Assembly: GCF_007655135.1 (NCBI RefSeq)
Contig: NC_045133.1
Location: 21,177,845-21,241,844, forward strand
DNA length: 64,000 bases
Reading direction: 5' to 3'
DNA from: Punica granatum
Taxonomy: Eukaryota > Streptophyta > Magnoliopsida > Myrtales > Lythraceae
Part shown: piece after piece, positions 47,084 to 56,759 of the stretch
How the letters are laid out: each line of letters opens with the position of its first letter
How positions within the stretch are numbered: position 1 is the first letter of the stretch
The notes under the pieces: model-generated
Databases searched by the model: none
What the model saw: only the letters and a program-made list of their open reading frames with translations
What the model was told of the DNA's origin: nothing
Translations under genes and position numbers: made by a program

Positions 47084-50000
47084 AATTAATACTAGAGCAA
47101 TCTCCCATGATGGAATCTATGAAAGATCCACCGATAAATCATATCACTTCACCGTCTGAAGTGACATTCTCCATTCCATTGTCCTCCGCCAGAATCATAA
47201 TAATTACCTCTGCCATGGCAATTTCAGCCATCTTCGAAGTTGTCAGAATCCTGTGAACGGGAAATTTTTTGTGCTCTTAGGTGGGTAAAGAGGACGAAAG
47301 CAAAACGGTGCGTTTAGAGGTATTCCACAAATGGACGTTGTCGAGTATCTCTCTAACTGTAACAGTCCCAACGGGTAACGGGAAACGAACACTGTTCGCA
47401 ACGAGGCCCCCTCCTCATTTCCCCCTTTTTTTAATTAATTAAATATATTATACACTAAAAATAAGAGAAATAAAAGAAGCAATAGGACAAAAGTTTTGAC
47501 AGCTAATTTGGCATTACTCGCCACGTATGCAAGACACGTGGCAGCACATGTTCCGCAACGCACCGAACCAAAGCATCTGCGGGACAAAACCCCCGGGAGA
47601 TTATCCGATGCGGTCTATGCGGCAGTCCCTGTGTCTGTCCAAACAGAATTAATTATGCCGACAACAATCTTCACTATGCTCGTACATTATCATTTTTACT
47701 GGTAAATAAGCCCGGCTTCGCGCCGTGAATGTCATGAGTTGTGAATTAAAACAAGCGGTTCAACTAATAATTGGAGATAGTATTTTTTATAAGGATATTT
47801 TTGCATAAATAATTAAATAAAAAATATAAGTATAATTGGTAGATTTTAAGCAATTGTTCATGATATAGAATTAAAATTTTAGAGCATGATCTATGGGGAT
47901 TTATCATAGATATACATAAGGGATTAAATATACTTGGATAAATTTTTCATCAGATTTTTCTATTTTCTGTGAAAAATAGAAAAATCTATATTGTATTGCA
48001 TGGTATGTAATATGTAATTTGTAATATGTAATGGTTTCTAGTGCTCATACTCCGCCATTGTCTAGTGAAAAACCTCATACAATCATCTAATCGCATAAAT
48101 TTTTTGGATCGAATACTGAACTATGATTATCGATGATTGGATTTTGTAGGATATTCACATGTATCGTGAATTAGTAGGATCAGTCTAGATACTCCTCGTT
48201 ATTGTAATGAAAAAACCTTCCTCGACTGGTCCACTCGAGGGGTTAATTCAACCATAGTTCAGCACGTATGCCCGGTAAGTCATCAGCTTCGTTTATACTG
48301 TAGTGGGTGAGTAAGGAAATATTAGATATAAGCCCCGGCCATTTCATACGTACGGCAGTAAGTTGATCAATAAGGCAAAAGAAATATTTACCTCGGTCGA
48401 TAGCTGTTACTCATTCTCAATTACCATGGGGACCAAAGTAGTTTTGGAAGAAAATATATGAGATATACTTATGACAAATCATTTTACCGAGAGACAAAAG
48501 GGAACTTACATAAGCAGCCAAACACATATCCCGTAAATCCTCAAAATTCCAATTTTAGAATTTACAATAAAGTTGAAATATGATAGACGACAAGGATATA
48601 AAATAAAAATCGATATAGTACGCAAGTAGGACCACTTCTTTCCTTCAATCATCTGCGGCGCACATTGGCGTTTGTTTAATTAACTGCTGGTTGCGACATT
48701 TGCAGTACGAGTGGGATGCCATGAATATATTAAGTTTCTCTTGCCTGCGGGACCATCTCTATTTCATAATTGACCGGAATATTTCCATTTTACTCCGCGC
48801 ATGGCGGGTGTGGGACGATCGATTCGACTATGACGAAGGATGTCGGTTCATGTGAATTGGGCGAGGTCGACTCTCGAGTGGTTGTAAACACTCTTTCCCG
48901 AAATAGTACTGTCTTATATAATAGACTGTTAAAAACATCTTATATGGACTATTCAATGTATTCATAATTTTTTTAACCTTACGCATAGAAAGGAGGGAAA
49001 TCATTGTGCAAATAGGTTCCCGATTTTGTTTTTGTTTTTTGACATATATTCATAGTATCATTGTCTCTCATTGCCTGATATTTGAGGAAATTAGTGAGAT
49101 ATGATGCGGAAAAAGGAAATTTTATTTATTAGTGCAAGTTTGAACCCCATATTTCAAATGTAAAAGTTGTATCCATTTGTTTTATCACCCAATTAATTTT
49201 TATATCCAGAATGTCACTAAACGATGAAATAAGTTTTTTTTTTTTTTTCCTTTTGATGAAGAAGCATGTATACTAAGAAAAGGTTTTATATCACAGTATG
49301 ATAGCTAGCAGTGATCGTACTTCCCGATATTCATTTGGGATCTATGAAAAGATATCGATGCGTGATTGTAGTGATACGTGGCCACATTCCTCGATGTGGT
49401 AGTCATGTCATATTAAGGATAATTCTTACCATTGAGAACCTCTATATAGACCAAGGCATTCTTGAAGAATGTATTGTGATCATTTTGAACTGAAAAATGC
49501 GCACCTCCACTTTTTCCTCATGTTACAAAGAGGCACATGGGCATGATAGGACACATCAAAGGAGAAATATATAGCACAAGCAAGATAATACTAAAAATAA
49601 TTGAACCGATAGCATCTTGATTCTAAACTAAGGGTCAACACGATATTGAATTGCTCATTTCTATCCTTATTCCAAACACAAGTATGTTAATTGAAAACCC
49701 CTTTACATTGTTACAATGAAGCACGCATATGGAGAGTCATGTGGTCTGTCTATGCACAAAATTGGATGTCATGCAGTTGTTATTATGTCTGCTTTCCCAT
49801 ATCCACATTGGTGTGGTTCTACCAAAGAAGACAACATTAGTACCACACCTACCTAGAAAAGAATCAATTAATAGGACATAGGGTTTCCTCATTAAGCAAG
49901 ACTTGAGCATATGAAAAAGGTAGGAGAAAGGGACAGATAATGGAAATCAGAAGACATGTCGCAATTATAATTAGGGCAAATTAAGCTGTGACTTTGATTA

Positions 50001-51905
50001 ATTGGCTTTCCCAAGAGAGGTATGAGGTTGAAGAATCATTTCAGCAATGTCAAGCTGGCATTTAATTAGGTACAACAAAATTAGCCATATATATTGATTG
50101 TCTAGCTAGCTAGCTTTTTATTTTATTTTATTTTCTATTATGGATGATCCTCTTCTTTAGGTAGAGCCCCACCTCACATGGGGCATGAAAGGGAGGAGGC
50201 TTTGAATTAGCATTTCAATGATTAAGAGGCAGTAATAGTTGAATCTTCGTAGATTTATTTGTTACGTGAACGTCGAGGCATAGCTTTTCTCGACTCGCAA
50301 AATAAGTCATGTGTATAATCTTATACGAGCTTATTGTTTAAGACGGCATCGATCATACTCATTATCCTCTTGCTTTGAGTACATGGACTCTTTGCCCCAA
50401 ACCCGAGTACAAGTTGAATGGATATGTGGCTGACGACTAACGGATAAACTCATAACTAGAATCTCTCAATTCGAGTAGAGGATGAGTGTTACTGCATTTT
50501 TATCAAATTAATTTCTGAACAAACTGACTTTACTGCTCGTTTTTTATTTTTTGATATATCAAAGTATGTTCAACCTATGAATTGATCATAATTTCTTATT
50601 TTGACGTAGAATTGGCCCTATCACGGAATCCTTTCAGTATATGTTACGAATCCCAACGACACTGGTAGATAAAATTTATCAAATATGGACCGCAGTTTAT
50701 TAATTATCAATTGGACCCCGGTTCGTGATCATAGTGCATATAGTTTGCCACCAAATTTATTTAAATCATCACTGTAGCATGAAAATGTTCTCTAATAAAT
50801 GCTCTGTTGACCACCTATTCTTGAATTTAAAGCAACAATCGAAGACACGCCTTCAATTAATAATCGCAGTTGATCACTGGAATGACTTCTTAATCAAGAC
50901 AAAATCGACGTATGAACGGGATTTGATTTGAGTAGGCATCGAAAATGTTCATAATCTCACGAAAAAATTAGAAAAGGATAGATCACAGAGAAGGCTGGGC
51001 TCACTAACGTGCATGCAGAGAGATCAATCGATGCTTTGCACAGCCTTTTCAAGCTCGACTTTAGAAGCAACCATGAGTGATGATGAGGACCCATCCCCAT
51101 GAATAAGACTTGTCACTTTTTTCTCTTTTTTATTTGGAATGTGACTCATCGGCACGAACTTGATCTACTTAATTGAGAAAAATCATATCGACCTAAGTAA
51201 GGACTCCTGTTGTTTATAATCAACATACGTATTCATAAACTCCGACTTTGAAGATATTCATCCGTTTAAACCACACAACAATACTAAGAGGCAATAGCTG
51301 GGCTGAGATATATTCGGTAATTATCGTCGAATATTTACACTAGACTCGTGCGATCGAAAGTTGCACTGCGGAAGTTTGTTTTCGGTATCATAACTTAATC
51401 TTATCCGATATATGAAGATTCGAGGGCTGGGGGCTGCTAAGGTTGGATTAGCTATACCTATAATCATAACTTATCACTTTTTTCTCTTTTTTATTTGGAA
51501 TCATTGTTGTCATGATAATGGGTGATTTGACTCTTAATAGGCAGATTAATTAACCAAATGATTAGTTGGACGAGATAAGACCTAATGAGCAAATTATTAA
51601 TAAAGTACGTTACCACACCTCAATATGGCCGTTGAGATTATCATTATTCAATCTAATATCTATATAAAATGTGATTACCCCACGAAAATGTAATCTCTCA
51701 GTCGACCAATGAAGATGTTCTATTCAAAATAAAGTTATATCTAGTAAGATGACGGTAATATATAATCCAAATTTTTTTATTCTAATTATTTAATTTTCAA
51801 GTCTGACAAATGAAATGATTATTTAAATTTCAATTAAAAATGAATATTCAACACAGGAATTGGTTCACATCGTTTCCAGGCACGATGCTAAGTCCTATTT
51901 TACTC

Positions 51906-52994
51906 GGGTTAAATACACCAAAGTTTAGTAAATGTAAAACTTCAGTGCAAAATGAATTTTAGTTATGATTTGCTTCAAAACGTTAGAATTTGTTGCAATT
52001 AAGTGCATTTTGTCATTTGCAAACTAACACTATCACACCTTGTTGATGTTGCTTTTCTGACGTGTTAAACGAGTATCCAGTGTAGCGTAAAATTTAAAAT
52101 AAAAAATTAATTTTAAAAATTTTAATTAAACAAATAATTAAATTTAATTTTAAAAAATTTCTCTCCCTTTCTCTAATCTCTCTTTACTCCAATCTCGATC
52201 ACTTCTAAGACTATTCCCGATCAAGCTCGACCCCAACCACCACCACGATGCCGATCACTTCCAATTAGTAGCTTGTATCGGGCCAGATCGACTCGACTCA
52301 AGAGAACTGCCTAGATCTTTAAAAAAAATATTTGACAATAGAGGGTGGGACGTCCCCGAAGAAGACCTTATCACCCGACCAATGGCGCTGGCGGGCCCTG
52401 ACCAGGTCGAGGACCTGGGTTGAAGGGTGGCGACCCCCGACTCTGACTTGAGTAGGGGGTGCCCTCAACTAGAGATCTGACTCCTCGCTTAGATCAAAGT
52501 TGGAGGTGCCCTCAACTCAAAGCTCTGTCGGGGGGTGGGGGTCGCCGGCGGGGGCACCCCGCCCCCGATTAACTCGATTTATAAAAAAGAAGATCGAGAG
52601 AGAAGGAAGAAAGAGGAGAGAGAAGGCTCCAATGACATGAGCTTTCGGCGATGGACAGTTCCCGAGCAAACCTCAACAATACGGCTATGGGGGAGAGAGG
52701 GGGGGATTGGCAAATAGAGAGAGAAAATAGATTTTTTTAAAATTTCTTTTATTATGTTATCTTAATTAAAACTAAAAATGAAAATTTTATTTTAAATTCC
52801 CACATCAGATGTAGTTTAAAAGGTCATCAGCCACATCACCTGAAGCTAATGATGTCAAGGAGCAGATAACGGAATGCATCGAATTGCAATAAATTGAAAC
52901 ATTTTTACCAGATCTTAACAAAATATTCATTTTGTATAAAAATACCAAAGTGTTACATTTAGCGAACTTTTTATATCTCTAATGTAATTAACCC
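51906..52994. mobile_element. MULE-like non-autonomous element, 1089 bp
   Basis: The ends GGGTTAAATACACCAAAG and (inverted) GGGTTAATTACATTAGAG open long diverged TIRs. Paired blocks include CTAAATGTAA/GTAAATGTAA, CAAAATGAAT and TTGCAATTAAGTGCATTTTG / TTGCAATTCGATGCATTCCG. The flanking 9-mers ATTTTACTC (51897-51905) and ATTTTTCTG (52995-53003) match at 7 of 9, consistent with a decayed 9-bp Mutator-type TSD. The GC-rich interior (52200-52700) lacks a transposase and has no recognised captured gene. Confidence 0.65.
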
Positions 52995-53424
52995 ATTTTT
53001 CTGTGTGTGGTCTTGACAAATCAATGTTCCCCAGGCGTGATCTTCCTTATATATTGTGTCAAACCTCGTTTCATGACGCGGTTTCATTTTGGTTTTTACG
53101 ATTAAAAAAGTAAAAAAGTTATTTTCTAGAAATATATAAAAGCTGATCTATACCATGTCGTAAATATCTCAGGGGAAGGAAGTGCGCGTCATCCACCACG
53201 TTTCTTATAGGTCACCGATGACATCCGAGGTCATTGATAACCTAGCTTGGACCGGTGGTAGTGACTTTTTTCTTTTCTTTTCTTCCAGAGATAATCGATT
53301 ATCATTATTACCACAAAAACTTAAAATAAACTATTTTCTCTGAAATTACTTGTCTCGCAAAATGATTTTTTTTTTACGAAAAATCATTTACCCGAGACAA
53401 ATATAAAATACTTCTTTCTGAAAT

Positions 53425-53655
53425 TAATGGGCTGGGCCGCAGCCTCAGGAGAAGGTATAAGACTTCCTCCAGGCTCAGGCCCAAATGCAGAGAGGAAGGC
53501 GTTAACCCATCTCAACCGCCCACGTGTCACAACTTGTAGCGAGTTTACAGCCGTCGGATGCCATAACGCCCTCCATCCCCGTTCCGAAGAAAAACCCTAG
53601 ATACGAACGAACGCTATAAATTAGGCCACCGTCCATCCCGCAGTAACCCTAGCTT
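53425..53655 (+). promoter_or_regulatory. Promoter of the snoRNA cluster (site II, telo-box, TATA)
   Basis: Site II elements TGGGCT and TGGGCC lie at about 53428-53438, with an inverted copy (GGCCCA) at 53478-53483. A G-box-like CCACGTGTC is near 53521. A telo-box AAACCCTAG is at 53592-53600, TATAAAT at 53615-53621, and a second AACCCTAG at 53645-53652. Site II plus telo-box is the classic pairing of plant snoRNA and ribosomal-protein gene promoters. Transcription would start near 53645-53655 and run into the snoRNAs. Confidence 0.7.
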
Positions 53656-53798
53656 TGATTGGCCGCTCAATCGCTCTCCGTGCTTCATCATTTCCTCGGT
53701 TTCCTCTGGCTTTAAACTTCTTCTCTTCTCCTCTGCGCATTCCCTTTTTCTTTTCTGTTTTTGTTTTTTGAATTGTCTGCGAGAAATGGCGTGAATGA

Positions 53799-53898
53799 AG
53801 GCAAATGACGAAAGATTTGATGAAGTTGTCGAGTGCTCATCACGACGATTTTGGGTACTGTGATTTTTCAACAATTTGAATAGGAAGATCTGATGCCT
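53799..53898 (+). ncRNA. Candidate box C/D snoRNA A (weaker)
   Basis: A 5-bp terminal stem (AGGCA at 53799-53803, TGCCT at 53894-53898) encloses a box-C-like ATGACGA (53805-53811, one change from RTGATGA) and a perfect box D CTGA (53890-53893). Length is about 100 nt. Internal C'/D' boxes are not clear, and I recognise no rRNA complementarity next to box D. Its position between the promoter and two stronger snoRNAs supports it. Confidence 0.45.
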
Positions 53899-54023
53899 CT
53901 CTCTTCGCTTCAATCCCTCATTCGGGTCTCTTCTCCATCAAGATTTTCCCCAATCTTTTTCCGCAAAAGTCTTTTTTTTTGCCCTTTCCAAAATCAGTGA
54001 CAATTGCTCGTTTCCATGGGAGG

Positions 54024-54107
54024 GAAAGCCAATGATGACATGTTCATGTATGAGACCTGAATTCTCAATGTGGAAACTTTCAGAACTAGGACGGTCTGAG
54101 GCTCTCT
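54024..54107 (+). ncRNA. Box C/D snoRNA B, predicted 18S rRNA guide
   Basis: Box C is ATGATGA (54032-54038), a CTGA at 54057-54060 can serve as D', a weak C' ATGTGGA lies at 54068-54074, and box D is CTGA (54096-54099). The terminal stem pairs AGCC (54027-54030) with GGCT (54100-54103), extended after one mismatch. Immediately upstream of box D is ACTAGGACGGT (54085-54095), fully complementary to ACCGUCCUAGU of plant 18S rRNA as I recall it. By the D+5 rule the target is the U of ACCGU (2'-O-methylation). The snoRNA would act in the nucleolus with fibrillarin, NOP56/58 and 15.5K. Confidence 0.75.
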
Positions 54108-54124
54108 CTCTCTCTCTCTCTCTC
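54104..54124. repeat. (CT)n microsatellite
   Basis: A CT run of about 20 bases lies directly 3' of snoRNA B, within the predicted precursor transcript, and overlaps the outer part of its terminal stem. Confidence 0.85.
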
Positions 54125-54216
54125 ATTCATTGATTTGTCAAATTCTGGATTTAATTGCGATTATCAGTTGGATTGTTGATCAACTTTGGTGACTTATGGG
54201 ATGTAATGGGGAGTGT

Positions 54217-54301
54217 GTTGTGGATGATGAGACATTGAATTTTTACAGTTATCCCTGTCTGATGAAGATCAGGTGATGAAATCATGTAAATCTGACACAA
54301 C
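54217..54301 (+). ncRNA. Box C/D snoRNA C, snR38/snoR38-like 25S rRNA guide
   Basis: This has a complete box C/D architecture. The 6-bp terminal stem is GTTGTG (54217-54222) with CACAAC (54296-54301). Box C is ATGATGA (54224-54230), D' is CTGA (54259-54262), C' is GTGATGA (54273-54279), and box D is CTGA (54292-54295). The 13 nt before D' (CAGTTATCCCTGT, 54246-54258) are perfectly complementary to the universally conserved ACAGGGAUAACUG of 25S rRNA, in the peptidyl-transferase ring. The fifth base upstream of D' pairs with the middle G of GGG, which by my alignment corresponds to the yeast Gm2815 site guided by snR38. Plant relatives are named snoR38; I assign this by guide and boxes only. 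Confidence 0.85.
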
Positions 54302-54424
54302 CCACTTCTGCTGTTTCCCTTTGGTTTTTGTACCTTTAAATTGTTTAATTCATCTGTGGCATTGCTCTCTCAGTGAGAAATGCCCAGCAAATGTAAGGAG
54401 GAAAACAGACAATTTTTGAACCAA

Positions 54425-54905
54425 AGTAATGATCTTTGCTGTTATGGCGGGCAACGAAAGTGACCTTCTTCACCATTAATTGCAGCACCCAATGGAATGG
54501 AATTTGCCAATTTGCCTCCGATGACCATTGTTACACCCAATGGAATGCAATTGGCCTCCTATGACTACGACCAAGAATGGAACATGACAATTCCGTGGTC
54601 GCGCACCGAAATATAACATCGGAAAGTAACTACAGGAACGTATATGACGACCATAAATGGATCATAAAATATGTGCATTGAATCTAAACTGTGCCGACCT
54701 AGTCTCGGTAAGGACAAGTTCTTAATAGGATCTGCATGACCACAATAATTCCAACCAACCGTCTGAGTCTATGATTGTTATTCAGCGAAAATTCGAACAA
54801 AGATTAAATGCGTTATCGCTGCCTATGAACATGGGCCTGCTGAGGCCTGTATTTCGTTTTCAATGGTCTGGCCAGCAGCAATATCGGGCCTGGGGATTGA
54901 AGTGG
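54425..54905. other. Intergenic after the snoRNA cluster
   Basis: No gene is recognised. It has imperfect repeats of ACCCAATGGAATG(G/C)AATT with CTCC(G/T)ATGAC near 54487-54565. Confidence 0.45.
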
Positions 54906-55353
54906 GAAAATTGCACCATTAAAATAAAAAGTTTTGGAAAGTTGCAGGATTGGTACAAAAGTTTTTTTTTACCCCAAAGATACAAAAAAAAAAAGTATGA
55001 AATATCATTCCGTCAATTTTGCTTTAACGCCGTTAGTGGCTGCCTACGTGGCAAATGATGTGTCAATTGCCATCTGACGGCACATTATGGTGTTCGATTT
55101 GGCTCACGTCACGTGATTTTTCCCGTCAAGAGGTCCCATGCTTTTTCCTTTTACCCGTCATCAGGTTCAATTTGGTCCACATCATCTACCACGTCGGATA
55201 GCAAGGGACACAATATTTGCCATGTAAGCAGCAACTACTGGTTTTAAGGCAAAATTGACGGAACGTACTAGATTATTACATTTTTCAAACTTTTTATACC
55301 TCTAGTGTAAAAAAAAAAATTTTTTGTATCAAGGGCGCAATTTTCTCGGACTT
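54906..55353. mobile_element. MITE/MULE-like element with about 120-bp inverted ends
   Basis: The left end (GAAAATTGCACC, then GTACAAAAGTTTTTTTTTAC, then CCGTCAATTTTGCTTTAA, then GTTAGTGGCTGCCTACGTGG) is inverted at the right end (GAGAAAATTGCGCCC, then TATAAAAAGTTTGAAAAATG, then CCGTCAATTTTGCCTTAAAA, then CAGTAGTTGCTGCTTACATGG). The body is non-coding and there is no clear TSD. It lies between the snoRNA locus and H3.3. Confidence 0.65.
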
Positions 55354-56076
55354 AAGTCCTACAAGTACGTGGCACTTGGGGCTCAATTTTCTCAATTTCA
55401 GCCGTTCCATGGTTCTTTCCGGTCCACGACAAGTTCTAACTAGGCGTAACTCGAGACATTTGAATCTGGCCAGGACTAGTGAATTGTAAAGTTGTCTATT
55501 TTTTTGTCAAATGAAGTGCTCTAAAACGATCTAAAGGCAACGGCCGATGTAAAGAACATAGTAACCAGCACGGAAAGAGTCGCGAGCACATAAGATCTGC
55601 AAGCATCAGCGTCACGGCTATGCGCTGTAACAATGTAACATGTAGCTGATGGTTCGAAACACGAGGCTGAGGCCCCGTTTGGGAATGTGGTGGTGGCCTG
55701 AATAATCACTTTCCCACCTCGTTATATTTCCATTTCCACCGTGGCTTTTGGAAGCATCGAGCTTCAATTTGGGTGGGCCCTGGGCCAGTCCTGAGAATGG
55801 GCCCAACAGAGTAAGCCCAGTTTCCGGCCCGGCTGACAATCGGATCGCCAAGAATGAAAGCCGCCCTGGTCACCGAGTTTTTGCCATTTTAGAATAAACC
55901 AGTTTCCTCTCACACAAGAAACACAGATTGTCCACGCTGGCAATCCCGACATGACACTGATAGCCAATAGGATGCAAGTACACGGATCGCTCTGCCTTCT
56001 CTCTCATGGTGTCCGGCCTGTTCTGGTCCGCCTTTTCCGTCCCCCAAGGAAACCGACCTAACCCCCCCTCTCTCCA

Positions 56077-56165
56077 TATAAAAGGACGCGCCCTGACGTT
56101 TTTTCCCTCCCATCATCGCTCAATTTCCATCACCACCGAGAAAAAGCAAACAGTCCAAAAACCCT
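56077..56165 (+). promoter_or_regulatory. Core promoter and leader of the H3.3 gene
   Basis: TATAAAAG lies at 56077-56084, about 110 bases before the start codon, with TGACGT (ACGTCA family) at 56094-56099 and a telo-box AAACCCTAG at 56158-56166 in the leader. A CCAAT box (AGCCAATAGG) lies near 55961-55970. Confidence 0.65.
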
Positions 56166-56167
56166 AG

Positions 56168-56698
<531 letters not shown>

Positions 56699-56759
56699 TA
56701 ATTCTGGATATTTTAGGGCTTTGAGATTTGGCATTTTCGATTTCCGTAGAAGATTATAG

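Larger units (their letters stand above)
45510..53420. other. Intergenic, no protein gene recognised
   Basis: The only ORFs are short, scattered and without domains. The stretch contains the MITE at 46641-47083, a GC hairpin with CCAGT at about 47697-47725, a repeated 30-base text (CACTTTTTTCTCTTTTTTATTTGGAAT near 51114 and 51472), and the TIR element at 51906-52994. Confidence 0.6.

Noticed and set aside
47697..47725. GC hairpin near CCAGT as another Helitron 3' end
   Set aside because: The terminal pentamer departs from CTRRT and the hairpin differs from the other three; the evidence is too weak.
53816..53822. TTGATGA as box C of snoRNA A
   Set aside because: It does not fit RTGATGA and lacks a terminal stem with the downstream box D; ATGACGA with the AGGCA/TGCCT stem fits better.
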